A stretch of 64,000 bases of DNA from assembly GCA_035222895.1 (NCBI GenBank), contig JAVYIG010002528.1, positions 124,001-188,000 on the forward strand, in the 5' to 3' direction. Of the stretch, positions 11,836 through 25,006 are shown piece after piece. The stretch is from Strongylocentrotus droebachiensis (lineage: Eukaryota > Echinodermata > Echinoidea > Camarodonta > Strongylocentrotidae). Position 1 is the first letter of the stretch; the number at the start of each line of letters is the position of its first letter. The notes under the pieces were generated by a model. The model was not told the origin of the DNA and made no database searches. It was given only the letters and a program-made list of their open reading frames with translations. Position numbers and translations under genes: made by a program.

Positions 11836-11944
11836 ACATATCGTCACTGTTTTCACGAAGTGACGGTAGTGAGGAAAATCGTCACGCAAAGTGAATGCAA
11901 TTTTTTTTCACTACCGTCACTTCGTGAAAACAGCGACGATATGT
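11836..11944. repeat. Foldback element, family 1, copy 1
   Basis: Two nearly perfect inverted arms of about 36 bases: left from acatatcgtcactgttttca through cgaagtgacggtagtga, right from tcactaccgtcacttcg through tgaaaacagcgacgatatgt. They flank a short AT-rich centre. A second copy sharing gaagtgacggtagtgaggaa and aaatcgtcacgcaaa lies at 24353-24448. Short length, long inverted arms and multiple copies fit a MITE. Confidence 0.75.
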
Positions 11945-14900
11945 ACAGATCACCAAAGCATGATCACATAGCCTACATACATCAGAGACTCCCTCTCTTT
12001 TGTCAAAATTTAATATTTCCAGAAGAATACATTTTTACGACACTAATTGAGGCAAAAAATATTACAAATTTAATCAGTGGGTTTATTATTATGTATTTAT
12101 CCCTATTTCTGCTGCTTCAACTCTTCCCGTTTTTTAAATATATTACAACAGAAGATAATCGCATATTCAGCAGCTGAATACATATGTATAATACCTATTG
12201 GTTGGAGAAGGTTGTTATTTCATTTTGACCTAAATTGACACAGAAGCAATATTCTGATGAGGGGAACTAAGAAAGGAAATTAAATCAATTTTGTATCTGT
12301 CTCCCATGGACTTGAAATATAAACAAAGACTTATAAAGTTTTAAAGTTGCTCCCTCAAGCCATAAAGTTTATAATTAAGATTTATTTGCAAGCGATGTCT
12401 TTTTCTTACTGGTCAATTTCTGCTTGGCACTTTTCTTAATCTTTTCAGTTTTTTGTGATGTCTTTTCAAATTTTGATTTAAAAGAATTCCTTGACCGCTC
12501 ATAATGACTGGTCCAGCTGACTTCATTAGAATGGAGAAAATGTCATGGTCAATGTAGAACAAGGCTGGTTACGGCTGCTTCTTAATAAATCACAGATGCT
12601 GGATAGGGCTTCTGGGTAATCGCTCAGCAGTGGTCTTGCAGAATTGCTTTTTGAAGACTTGATGAAAGTATGAAGATATGTGATGATTTTTACTACAATC
12701 ATCATCATCATTATTTCATCATCTTGTTCATCATCATCACAACCGGCAGGCTTAGCAAAAAAGATAATTCTCCACAGTTTTTCATTACATAAAAGCATAC
12801 ATGATTTAAAGCAAATGCATACATTTGATTATTGATTTGCAAAATGCATTATATTAAAGTACATTGGTTTCTTTTATTGATCTTTTTGTCATGATTGTAT
12901 ATACTGATTGTTCTGTCGGAAATGAATAGAAGACTGAATGTAAATTACTTCAAGATTTATAAATGGATTTAATTGAAAATACAAGTTGCTGATTGTAATT
13001 TTTAAAAGAGCAAACAAAGATCACTGCAGTTTCAATGAATATTTTATCCACATCACCATCATCATCACCAACACAATAATCATCTTCATATTCTTATCAT
13101 CGTCAATACCTTCATCACAATCCTCATCGACATCACAATCTTAGTTTTCAAAATTGCCATAAAATTGAATTTCTTAATCCCAGACATCCTATTCATCACT
13201 CCCCTTATCATTTTAATTTCTATCTTATGAAACAACGTTTAATGATGATGAAACCCTCTTCTTTATGGCCCCCTGAATGTCAATGTGTGGTTATTGGGAA
13301 GAAACTCTAGCCAACCACTAGTCCCAATGACGTCAAAGATTATCCTTCTGTTTGTTTATTGACACAGTTCTCAAGATCACCCTCCATATTTTCTCTTATA
13401 GAAAATCAAATCAACAAATAATATTTATCCCCACTTCACAATTTCAGAGTGTTTATTACAAACCTTGTGCTCTCCAGAAGGAAATTTTGTTTTTCAGAGG
13501 GGGGTATAGTTTCAAGGAAAGTGAGACGGTGCCTCCGTCTTAAAAACAATTAACCTCCTTTCCTGGCGCTTCCATAAATGGGTTGCCAAATGAAGTCCGG
13601 CATAGAATGTCTTGCTTATCTGATGAAAGTTGTTTGTGCCAGATTCCTTGAATAGAAAACCCTTCACCGCTGGAAAGAGGCTAGAAGTGCATAGTGGTAA
13701 TTGGTGAGCTTGGGTTCACACTGCTTTTTAAGCTCATCATGTGAAAAGCTATTGTGGTGTGAATCATATGAAGTCACAAAGTTTGCCTATTATATATTTT
13801 ATTATTTCATGAAAATTTCGTCCTGTATATAAACAAATATAGAAACAAAGATAGTAAATTGTCTGCTGTGAGCCAGAAGGGTGGTAGTGAAAGCATTTAT
13901 AAGTTCATTTTTCAAATTTATTTCTAGAAATTAGCATTAGTATTAAGTGCTATATAAATGTGACTATTGTTGATTATTAACATCATTTTCATCATTTTTT
14001 TAAAATTGAATAATGCCCCTCCTGCTCTCAGCATACAATATTCTGAAATCAAAGATTTTATACCCAAAGAAATTATTGTAACGAATGAAATGTAAAAAAT
14101 AAAATTATATTTTTTTTCTTCTTCAAAGATCAATACGAAAAATACGTTTTTTTGGTGCATTGGGTAGTGTGAACACAACTGATTCTTGACAGTACCCCCC
14201 CCCCTTCATCCTGCAATCTCAGCTGGTCACTAAATCGAATCTAGCTCTTGAGGTTTGAAGTAATTACTTTCAAGTAGCATCTGACGTCTGATGATGAGAA
14301 ACGTGTGTTTCTCATTACAATCTTTAATGGCTTCCCCATATCTTTCCCAAGTGATAAATATTGGATGTATCTTTGCAGACTGATAATATTGCACTGATAC
14401 ATGTACTTATCTCATCTACAAATTAAGAATTAATCCTTTTTTTTTACCCTTTTGAAATTATTTTGGTCATTATGGCAGTATATATAATCTCAGTAATCTC
14501 AATTGATATATAATGATAGTGATACTGATGATAATGCTGTATAAACCCAATTATTATTATTGTTATTATTGTTATTTTGATACATTGGTCCACATTTGTC
14601 AATATACCCACTCGGGCGTTAATGGGTAGTTGGGTATACCTGACCATTGCTTGGGTAACAGTAATTGCAGGGCCCTCGATCAGGAAGAAAAGCATTGATG
14701 CTGATGAGGCTTTTGTGGGTAAACAACATTATAATGATAATAATGATTATGATTGTGATGATGATATCAAGAAGAAGATGGAGGGGAAAAGGGATGAAGA
14801 AGAAGAAAGTAGTACTATTAATAGTTATAATAATATTGACAGATTTCCATATACAGCTGTACAACATTTGCAATAGATGTATTCTATTTTTAGCAAATCA

Positions 14901-17145
14901 GGCATTACTGACAGGTACTGATGAAAAGGAAGATAGGAAAAAGGAAGAGAAAATGCAATAACAATTTAAAGAAGAATACAAGAGAAAAGAAATGAACTCA
15001 CACATTTGGTTAGAGATTTTGTAATTTACAATTACATGATAGTGAAAAAGAAGAAGGAGAGAATCAGAAGAAGAGGACATCAACCCGAAGACGTACATTC
15101 GATCTGTCGATGTTGGAAAATACGTGATGAATTGACGATAAAGAAGATGATTGGTCGTTGGGGGAATTAATGAGTCACTGTGGATGTCACCTGGGTCGAG
15201 ATTCAAATCACAGAGGGGATGTAAATGTTCTTCGTTAAGTGAAAAATTCTTGATCTAGTCGGGAAGCAGATGAGCTTGTGAGTGGCTGAGTAATGAAGCG
15301 AGGCCTACTTTTTCATGAGATAGTAATATTCATATATCGAGGGGTGAAATGATTTAAAGAGAATATAGTTTTGATAATAGTAATAATATGGATTAAATTT
15401 TTAATTGTTTATGACACTAAGCACCTATTTTTATTATACTCATTTCTCAAATCCAAGTCCTACATTCCTGTGTATATGATATACATCTACCTAAGCTGGT
15501 ATTCCAGATAATATATATTGATGGAAGAAGTGATAAAAAAATATAAAAAATATGTAGTGATCTTTGCAAAGTCAACAAAAAGTATAGGAAAAGGGGGGAG
15601 GGGAATCAGATTGGTTGAAAGATAGGGTATTCAGATAATGAAGTTTCAGGGGGGGGGGAGGAAGAAAAAGTATCAGAGAGGCAGAGAATGGAAGAAAGAG
15701 AAGGTAACGTAGAATCCCTACAAGAAGTATGTAGTAAGCTATAAAATTTCAGTATTGAAAAAGCGTACCTCAGTGATGGCAAACTTCTTTCCATAATTTA
15801 GCGTAACGTTGATGTTTCCCTTTAGCGCGAGATAGTTAAAGACACGTTTATTTCTCATCTGTACGCAAACTCTAGAAAACTCAATTAGGGAGACATCAGA
15901 CAAATGCATTAGCGTGTTCTTCATCCCGGGCTCCCGGCCCAAGGATAATTGTTAGCATTGGCTTCGATGCAAGCAGTAAGCAGTACACCATTTATAATTC
16001 TACAGGTCACAATTCATAGACCATCTTGCTCTTGCGCATACTAATTGTAATAAATTGTTTTCTCATCATAAATTTGCTTGGTTCAGGTATGAACAAATCA
16101 GGGTCGGGGTACTTGCTCTCAACGATGAAATATAGTCTTGTTATACCCCTCCACTTTGTACGTTTTTAATGTGAGAATTATTTTTGAAGGGAACAATTTT
16201 TGTGGCTTACAAATAGTTATCAGCATTTGAATGAAAACAGATTTGATCATGATGTGTAGGTCGTTGAAGGAAAGCAATGTACAAAATGATATAGAAAAAG
16301 TTTATTTAATTTTGCACATAGAAAATAAATAAGATATTTGCTGTCTTTAATACTGTGTTTTTGTTAAGAGAGAATGCAGAATACAAGATGAAATTTACAT
16401 ATTTAATAGGATGGAAAGGGATTAAGCATCAAATGGTATGTTGGGATTAAACCTTGTTAAGAAATCCCTTTTATTGGGCTACCGGTACATTCCAAATCCA
16501 AGATGGTGACAGCACCCTCATCCTAAATTGTTGCAATATTTGTGTATTTTCAAGGAGAGGGTATTTTAAGGGTTTAGCCCCCCCCCCCCCTCCCCCCCCT
16601 GATAAAAATAAAAGTTTCATTTCCGAAGGGCTACTTTAAGTATGGATAAAACTCCTGTGTTTTGAGATTGATTAATTTGTTATTTTTCATTACTGATTGT
16701 TGTTTTAAGGTTTAGGGGGCAACTTGTCTTTTGTTGTGCTCTGGGGGTGTTGATCGTCATATTCTGAGCGTTGTGGCTTTGATTGGTGTCAAACAGAGTC
16801 TGGTATGAAGACTCGGTGGAGGTGACTTGTGGCCCCAGTGGCATGCCTCCTTTCCACCAGCTGAGAGAAACTTGACACACCTTCATCGTCAAGGCAAGAC
16901 CTGGCCGGAGGAGACGAAAGAATATAGTCTGTGAGTCCAGACTCTGAATCATTCTCAGTCATTTATAAAGCCTGATTACTGGGGCAAAGGCTAGTCAGGG
17001 GGTATTTTGCATGATTTGCAAGAGACCCAGGTGGTCTATAAATTGCCACTTTGCCTAATTGTAGTATTTTTATGAAGATTGAGATTTGATTCACTGTACT
17101 TTGCTTCTAGTTGGTCAGAAAGGGTCTGAGCATACACACAATTAG

Positions 17146-17148
<3 letters not shown>

Positions 17149-17179
<31 letters not shown>

Positions 17180-17227
17180 AGACAGACAGACAGACAGATA
17201 AACAACATGATATGTACAGAGGGAGAG

Positions 17228-17264
<37 letters not shown>

Positions 17265-17313
17265 GGAGGGTAGAAGAGTGCAGGTACTGCGAAAGAAGGA
17301 GAGAGAGAGAGAG
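17149..17313 (+). repeat. (GA)n microsatellite block
   Basis: Three GA runs separated by short unique sequence including gacagacagacagacagat. Both strands give low-complexity frames. Confidence 0.85.
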
Positions 17314-17696
17314 GGGCTGGTATAGATTGGATGCATGCATCCCTCCCTCCTGCAGCATCATCAATCTGACTGGTAGAGTCACACGGTCACGCATTAACGA
17401 TCGAGCCCCAAAACATCTAGCTACTACTACCACTACCAGTACCGGTATACACCTCATCACTCTGTGGATATATATAATACTAGCTGCATTCTCTGTCTCT
17501 CAATCTCTTGGAATTGTTGTGTGCACGAATGGATCTATATACCATGTAACTTCTTCTTATTTTGGAGCATTCAGGAGACCTTGTCAATTATCTCTGTCAT
17601 CATTTGTTTTTAGATCTTTGGATTTGTCTCTTTGTTTTATGCTGTACTAACATCCCTGGAACATACATGTAATGACTTTAGGTTGCAGATTATAAA

Positions 17697-18070
17697 GTGT
17701 GTGTGGAGAGAAGATTTAGATGAGCTGAATTTCTCTGGCAGATCTCATATGGATTCTTAGGAATTGTTCTTTGAAAGAAGTTTCCAAGGAAAGCTTTGGC
17801 CAACTTTGTTCTTGTTTTTGTTTTGCCTTTTTGAAAGGAGACCATGCATAAGTTTCAAGTTCCAGTGATGCCTATGATAATAGAATGTGTGTGAAGAGAA
17901 GATTTAGATGAGCTGAATGTCTTTGAAAGATCTCATATGGATTCTTAGGAATTGTTCTTTGAAAGAAGTCTTTAAAGGAAAGCTTTGATCAACTTTGTTT
18001 TTGTTTTGCCTTATTGAAAGGAGACCATGCATCAGCTTCAAGTTTCAGGGATGCCTATGTGACCACAGAA
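17697..18070 (+). repeat. Diverged tandem duplication, two units of about 187 bp
   Basis: Unit 1 (about 17697-17882) and unit 2 (about 17885-18070) share agaagatttagatgagctga, atctcatatggattcttagg, gaaaggagaccatgcat and gatgcctatg in the same order, at offsets of 188 to 185 bases. Several substitutions and small indels show the duplication is not recent. Confidence 0.85.
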
Positions 18071-19455
18071 TGTGCTCTACTGGTAGAGTGTGATACCATG
18101 GGATCATACTACTTGGAATATACATACATGTATCTCTTCATTCATTAATGCAGTTACCAGGCTTCACTGGGCCATGTATCTATTCTGGAATACAGCTGTA
18201 CCTTTCCTCCATCTGTACTTGCACAGTGTATCAAGGGCTTAATTGTCAGTCTTTGGTATATAGGAGAACTCTATAGAATGGTGCTAGTATTGTATGTTAT
18301 AGGAAATATGGTCTTTTGACTCTAAGCATTCAATGGCTCAGTGTTTAATGGTCTAAGCCTAATGGTTGCCTTTATAGGTGTTTGCTTGCTCTTACATACC
18401 GGTACAAAACATATTGGAAGTTGTAAGGAGAATCCCTGGAAAGAGGGCTTGCTTGTTATAAAGGTTCGCTTCAGCCATCTGTATCTGGCATGCATCACTA
18501 CATTATCTAGAGCACACATCTTGAATACTCTCTGTTTGGAACCAGAGGGGCGTTAACTTATGTTCTTTGATAGAGAGTTAACTCCCTTCCACCTTCCTCC
18601 AGACAACATACTATTGCATATGTTTTACATTATGTGCTATTTTGGTTACCATGCTCTGAAACGTAAGAGAGCTAGTCACGGAGCAAATGCTTGTTTAGAT
18701 TGGGGTATAATGTCATTTTTATAAGAATTGAATTTCAAGTCTCGGTTTTTAGGAACTTCTCTCCCATTTGTACCCGTGAGAAATGCATTGTTAGAATTAA
18801 TACAATCTACAGTATTTTTCCTGTATAGTGACCCTGTATTACAATGTTCCAAGTGATTTAGATGGGATTAAGATAATTGCTTAGATCTGTCTACATTTGC
18901 CTTTACCAATTCTATACATTTAGTAGCTCTCATGAATTAAAACTTTATTATTAAAATCTTAACAATTTTTTTTGAGGTGTGAAGGATCTTCAAGCACTTT
19001 CTCAGGGATTTGATCTCAGTTTTGATAGTAGCAATTTATTGACTCTAAACTTAGTTATCACCATAGATTTGTATTCTCTGCAATTCTGGCTTATATTTAC
19101 TCCCAAATATGCCTCAGTTCTCATGCGATTTTGTTATTGCATCTCAACCCTGTCTTGTATAAACCTTAATAGGAATGCTTTTTCATGGCTAGTTTTCTCT
19201 ATCCCAAGCAAGACATCAATTCACTGGAATTACATTAAAATATGCATGAGTTGTATAATTATTTGTGGTCATATGGTGGAATTTTATAGAGATACTATTG
19301 CCAAACTTAGATGGATGCTTGCACATCCCATCTGGTTAATTGGAAAATTCCCCTGTTGCATTTTTCATAGTTTTGGCCTCACGCAACCGATGAGGCATTT
19401 TCATGGATATCGATTGCGAAAGTGTAGAAATTGGATCCCTCCACTATAGAAGGCC

Positions 19456-19694
19456 CGTTTTCATCAGCTCGAATTTGCCAAATAACCCGCTATTTTCAGA
19501 CTCAAAATTGCATCTTCACCAAACCGATACCCTCATCACAAACTAGCTCGGACGGGTGCAAATTAGCCAGCTGTTTCCGAAGTAGCGGGATATTTTGGAA
19601 CCAGGGCTGATGAAGACGCAAATTAATTGGTTAATTTGCGATTGGGATAGTTAAAATTGTGGGTTATTTGGCAAACTCGAGCTGATGAGGACAG
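19456..19694. repeat. Foldback element with 28-bp inverted arms
   Basis: Left arm 19461-19488 begins tcatcagctcgaatttgcca; right arm 19661-19688 is its reverse complement with one mismatch. Similarity continues inward more weakly (aataaccc, ...cgcaaatt). The roughly 240-bp length and lack of coding sequence fit a non-autonomous DNA transposon. An internal cgcaaattaa/ttaatttgcg hairpin is also present. Confidence 0.75.
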
Positions 19695-19773
19695 AGATCT
19701 TTTCAGGTTTTTATCTAGTGAGATATAGAGGTGTGACGATTGATGCTAATGCTCTGATGCGAATTACATTCCC

Positions 19774-19776
<3 letters not shown>

Positions 19777-19806
<30 letters not shown>
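19777..19806 (+). repeat. (CT)n microsatellite
   Basis: About 14 CT dinucleotides. Confidence 0.9.
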
Positions 19807-19809
<3 letters not shown>

Positions 19810-21479
19810 CAGAAAATGTTAATCAGCTAATGCCAGACTGCTAAATGCACATGAGGTTTCCATCTATATTCAACAATGCATGATATTCCATTGGTGGGGG
19901 CGTTCACATTAATCTGGTGGAATCTTGTAACCTTGGATTACTAGCTTGGTGCATGGGTCATGAATAGCACCTGGAATAGGATTTCTCTAGTACTTTGCGA
20001 AATATTGATATGAATTTACTATTTCTATAGTATGTCAAAATTTGAGTACTTATCTTTCGCAAAATCAGAAATGCCATCAAAATATTAGATGTTGATTAAT
20101 ATTTTAACAGGGCGCTCCATGGTTGGGCATCTAAATCTATAATCTGGACTTGTTAACATTCAATTCATGTTTATGATAAGGGCATAGGAATGAAAATATT
20201 GAAAAAGATAAGATTTCCACAATATTTTGCAAAGAACTTTGCACAATTTGGAAAGTTTTGTGTCACAAGTTTTTTCTTTACATTAATAGAACATGTGCAT
20301 TGAAGAAAACATCATTTCTCATAGATGGGAAAATTTTCAATGATTTCCATTCATTTTTAACTTATTTTGGAGTGTGTTTAAAAATAACTTCAATCTGTTT
20401 TAGCAAGTTAAAAAATAAAGAACTGCATATCAGGCTAAGATATGAATAGACTGTAGTATTGTACATGCCAAATACATCAATCCACCAAAATTGTACCATC
20501 ATTAGAAACCTCTCAAAAATTTGTTAGAAAGACTTTCTGTATCTGTCTGTGGCAATGAGACAGTTAAGAACGGTTAACATTGTTTTGGTTCACGTCTGCC
20601 ATACGTTGATATTTGGAGTGAAGCCGTTTAGCATTGATGTACATTAAAAATAGATCTTTGTTTGTCTTGACAACCCTCAGACACCTTCTAGAGTTCAAGG
20701 CGTCTCGCTCCATTGAAATGATACCCCGTGAATCATTTTCAATGGTTTATGTAAATATCACCACGGTCATGTATCAGTGAGAAGTGACAGAGAGAACAGT
20801 TAAAATTCAAAAGTGAATGGATGGGACTACACATTCTATATTGGTTAAGAAAATAGAGGTGACTTTGTGAACTGCCTGTGATGTCCAATCTCTATGTGAA
20901 GTTTCTGTCATATTTGCTTGATTCAACATTCAAGAAAACTCTGCATACATGTATATGGATTCTCTCAAGGAAGAAGCAGTCTATAGTTGTGAATATGGAT
21001 TTATAATTGGATTATCTCACTTTCTGCAAGTTTTATTTCACCTAAAGGATATTTAATTCTTTCATTGGAGTGTTTGATGATGTCGCTTGTAAAACAGCGT
21101 GTGAATATTCGCATCTACTGGCAGGTGATAATAATTCAAACAAGAACTTTTCCTTCTACATAATTCACATTCTCTCACTTCTTAGGGTTGTGTGGTGTTG
21201 TTTGTTTTAGTTGTTGATTTCTTGAAATATTGAAATTGTTATATTGAGAAAGGATGTAGAAACTAAACTAGTGCCTTTTTCTTTTATAACATTATTGTAG
21301 ATTTTTCAATGGAAATAATGGAATATTGAAAAGGGGGACTTGTGGCATACACTCAATAATATTTATTCTTGTCTGCAAAGTATGACCAGATTTTCCATTT
21401 AGATAAATCCTGTCAATAGCATCCAGTATATGTTCTCTACTGAATGTTTCCTCATGTTGCATTTTGGAGACTCCAATCT

Positions 21480-22045
21480 GTTTGTGTAGCATGCAGTGCA
21501 GCTACTTTACTGAATTTCTCTTTTTATGATGAGAGCAAACGGAGAGAACAGAAAGCACTTTAGAGAGAATGAATGCCCTTTTGTCTTTCTGCGTATGATT
21601 TTTTTTCTCTTGGTGCTTCCAGGAGACTCTTGAAGAATAAGAGCTTCTACTATGTTTTTGTAGCATGATGAAGTGCAAGTATGCTTTACTGAATAACATG
21701 TTTTTATGCTGAGAGCAAAGGGAGTGAACAGAAAGTAGGAAAGGACTTTAGTGAGAGAGGGAGAGAGAGAGAGGGAGAGAGAGAGAGAGAGAGAGAGTTA
21801 AAAGCCTCTCCGTCTCTCTCGATAGATGATGTTTTCAAGAATCCTCAATGTTGCCTTTTATGAAAGTGCTTGAGAGAGAGAAAGAGAGAGAGAGAGAGAG
21901 TCAAAGCCTTTCCGTCTCCCTTGATAGATGATGTTTTCAAGAATCCTCAATGTTGCTCTTTAGGAGAGTGCTTCTAATCATTACACATATATGTAGCATT
22001 CAGTGCAAAGTAAAATTTGCTGAATCTGGTTTCATATTTCGCAGA
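21480..22045 (+). repeat. Nested tandem repeat region with GA inserts
   Basis: A motif of the type tgtagcatNcagtgcaNNNtN followed by tactgaat recurs near 21485, 21658 and 21991. gctgagagcaaa/gatgagagcaaa with ggag(a/t)gaacagaaag recurs near 21530 and 21706. A block beginning gatagatgatgttttcaaga and ending atcctcaatgttgc is repeated 102 bp apart at about 21821 and 21923, each preceded by a (GA)n run. The array looks built by repeated unequal duplication. Confidence 0.65.
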
Positions 22046-22776
22046 CTGAATCATTCATGTTGTTTGAACGGAAGTAAAATCTTCTAATGTGTCTAAGTTG
22101 ATGTTGATATCTTAAACATATTGTGGCACGGCTCTTAGAAGATGACACTGAATCCCAGACTTTTGAACACATCTAGAGTATTTAGATGATGATGCTTCTT
22201 TCTTCAATTTGGAGGGGGGAGGGGGATCGAGGGGGTGAAGAAATAAGAGGTAATAGGACACAGTTTATTTACTGGGATTGATCATTATGTGTTTATTTTT
22301 CATAAGCAATTATAATTTCAAATTTTGGGGAATAAATTATTGAAATTTGTGAGATTTCTTCAAGCTAAGTATTAAAGGTCAAGCAGATTTTCTAGTATTT
22401 TTTAAAATATTTGAATTTTTTTGCATATTTTCCTGGCATAGGAAAGTAAAAGTATTAGGTGTGTGATAAAGAGCAAATGCGGTTCATATGAGCTAGATAT
22501 ATTTCTACAAAAATAATCCTTCCATATTATTTAATCTTTATTTCTTGGTCAAGTTTGGCCAAAGCTAGGATTTCAGAAGAACGATAAATTTGTAAAAGAT
22601 TGGACTTTTAGTTGGGCAAACTGTGAAGAAAGGATTGTGTTAGCTATTCTGTAGTTATGAATGATGGTGTTGTACCCCTCATGTATATATACTGTCCATA
22701 GATTTATCATTGATGAGATATGTTTATAGTTTGAGTCAGGGTAATGATGTGTCCATGATGTTTTATAGGCGTCGGC

Positions 22777-22956
22777 ATGCAAGCAATGGAAGGCGCTAAC
22801 CCCCTGAAGAGGTCAACGATAACGAAAGAATGTGATGGCTGTCGTCCAGGCCGCGAGGCTTTGACAGTTTGTGGAAGTTGTCCCCTCATCCTTCATCCTT
22901 CATTCTGTAACACTGTCTGTTTGTGTTATAGGATATGTGATATAGCTCTGAGTTGA
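22777..22956 (+). CDS. Candidate 59-codon Cys-rich ORF or exon (unrecognised)
   Basis: An ATG at 22777 opens 59 codons to a TGA at 22954-22956. The first part is markedly GC-richer than its surroundings and is preceded by an acceptor-like ttttatag at 22768. It contains ECDGCRPGREALTVCGSC, i.e. C-x2-C-x9-C-x2-C, followed by further Cys residues. Paired CxxC knuckles can bind zinc, but no family is recognised. I see no strong donor, so if it is an exon it would be terminal. Its last third overlaps the first unit of the tandem array at 22908, which argues against an old conserved gene. The minus strand is also open across the GC-rich part, so strand is uncertain. Confidence 0.25.
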   Translation: MQAMEGANPLKRSTITKECDGCRPGREALTVCGSCPLILHPSFCNTVCLCYRICDIALS

Positions 22957-23600
22957 ACGTTTGGACGGGTTAATATCTGTGTTTCATTAGAAAGATATTT
23001 CATTTGAGAATATTCATATGGGAATTGGTACTCATTATTTGGGTGCTATTTTCAAAGATTGAGATACATCTATTATTCCTTAATTGTTTGTGTTATAGGA
23101 TGTGTGATACAGCTCTCGAGTTGAACGCTTTCTATGGCATCAATATCTGTCTTTCATTGGAATGATATTTCATATTAGAATATTCATATGTAAATGGGTT
23201 CTCTTTAGTTGTGTGATATTTGACAAATGAAGATGTGTGGTATATATATTTTGCAACACTCTTGATGTTATATTATAGGAAATATAATATATCCCTTGAG
23301 TTGAAAGTTTGGACTGGCTCAATATCTGCCTCTCATTAGAACGATATTTCATATGATAATATTCCTATATGAACGGACACTATTGATTTGTGAGCTTTTT
23401 ACAATAATGGATGGATCCATATCTTTCCATAACACCATCTGTTTGTGTTATCAGACATATGATATATCTCGCTAGTTGAATGTCTTTGACCGGCTCGATA
23501 TCTGTCTTTCATTAAAATGATATTCATTTGATAATATTCATGTGAACAGGGGTTGATGATTGTGTTGTTATTTGCTAAGCTGTAACATATTCGGTATATT
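22908..23600 (+). repeat. Four-unit degenerate tandem array, period about 167-180 bp
   Basis: Each unit contains ttgtgttataggatatgtga or a variant, then a 'gagttgaa.gttt' block, 'tcaatatctgtctttcatt.gaa.gatatttcat' and 'gaatattcatatg'. Anchor positions are about 22921, 23088, 23270 and 23445. Units are 70-80 percent similar by eye. No coding potential. Confidence 0.8.
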
Positions 23601-24352
23601 GGAGTATACCCTGATGTGAATAGATCTATGAAGTATAATATGGTTTATGGAGTAATATATAATCTGTTCATTTTGCCATTTGTGAACAGGCAAATTCCAG
23701 CTTTCATAGGTGTTTGACATTTTGAATGAAGGACTATTTCAGGAAATTTGTGTTAATGAAATGGAATCTCCATTTGCTTATTTTTTTTAATTTTCTCCTG
23801 GTTTTAAATTGGCTGTCAAGAATGCCTATATGTTCTTCAAAATCCAATGCATGGTACTATTCATTTTGCACTTGGTAGTGTGTTTATACCATGAACCAAT
23901 CACTGAAAGATGTATTGCTTTTTCATCACATTACATCTGCCAAACTACATCCTGTGGTAGAATACATGTTGTGAGAACATCTCTCCCAAAATCTGATCCC
24001 ACTTTCTCCAGTTGCTGTTTGATGATTTGACCTCCGACCTAGATCTTGAACTTGGGCTGATGGAGACCTTGGTTTTAGTAGCTGGTGGGAACAGATTAGA
24101 ATTGCGTCTGAAAATTGTAATTCAGGTGCACAGCCTTGTGTTCAGATATTTTGGTCTTATAGCAGATGTGTAGCATGGTCTAGTGGTTTGTAGGTTTAAG
24201 TAGATAATGTAATAATGCATATTAAATTCCCCAGTTTGGTGTCAGCGTAAACCAAGAGGAATTTCATTCATTTTAGAATCTCTATACCAGGATAATGGAA
24301 ATCATACACATAGGAAAGAGAGAAAGAGAGAGAGAGAGCCCTTTTGAGTAAA

Positions 24353-24448
24353 TCGTCCCTATTTTCGTGAAGTGACGGTAGTGAGGAAAATCGTCACGCA
24401 AATTGTATGCGATTTTCCTCATAACCGTCACTTCTTGAAAATAGGGAC
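24353..24448. repeat. Foldback element, family 1, copy 2
   Basis: Inverted arms tcgtccctattttcgtgaag and (right) cttcttgaaaatagggac continue into gtgacggtagtgaggaaaat paired with the opposite strand around tgcgattttcctcataaccg. The left half matches 11850-11890 closely. It lies directly after a (GA)n run at 24317-24338. Confidence 0.75.
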
Positions 24449-25006
24449 AAAATGTCTTGGAAATTTATAGGTTATTTTCTTGTTTAGTATGCATGTTGCA
24501 CAAAATTGTCTATTATTAGTGAGTGGAGATGATGCACACATTGTATTGGGTGTTACCAGCTGTATACCAATATTTGCTGTAGCTCACTCTTAATCAAATT
24601 TGTTTACAAAACTTACTGTATTTCCTTTAGAAGTTATATTAAGATTATCATCTAATCAAATGTTAAAATTTAGATTTAAGATTCATTTCTATTCCTAGCT
24701 CCAAGAAAGAAACAAAAAGATGAAAAAATAAACATGAGAAAAAAAGAGCCTTCTCATGGTTGATTTTGAAACCAAAATGTTGTAAGTTACCCAGTGCAAT
24801 ATTAACTCATTTGAAACTGAAACTTAAAAATCAATTTATTCTGAAAGTGAAGTTGATAATGATATTGAACTTTGTGACAGTTGTCATTTTGAAAACACTC
24901 GCTTCTCTCAAACCAGACTGTTTCTTCTTAACTGTTTTGAAGACAAATCCTTCTTTGTATTACATATTTGTACTCCATATTTGTTTTCTTTTTCTAAAAT
25001 TAGCCT

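Larger units (their letters stand above)
9953..17694. other. Non-coding segment
   Basis: Apart from the foldback at 11836-11944 I see no gene. Features noted: a SINE-tail-like end at 13922-13985 (aagtgctatataaatgtgac then ATT-rich), C10 at 14195-14204, G10 at 15649-15658, C13 at 16578-16590, and GA tracts at 17150-17320. Open frames up to about 136 codons here lack splice context or composition bias and are treated as chance. Confidence 0.5.

Noticed and set aside
24011-24171. Acceptor-like tttctccag followed by an open frame LLFDDLTSDLDLELGLM...
   Set aside because: Acidic and protein-like at first glance, but the only possible donor (CAG|GTGCAC) is weak and composition is not raised; insufficient to call an exon.
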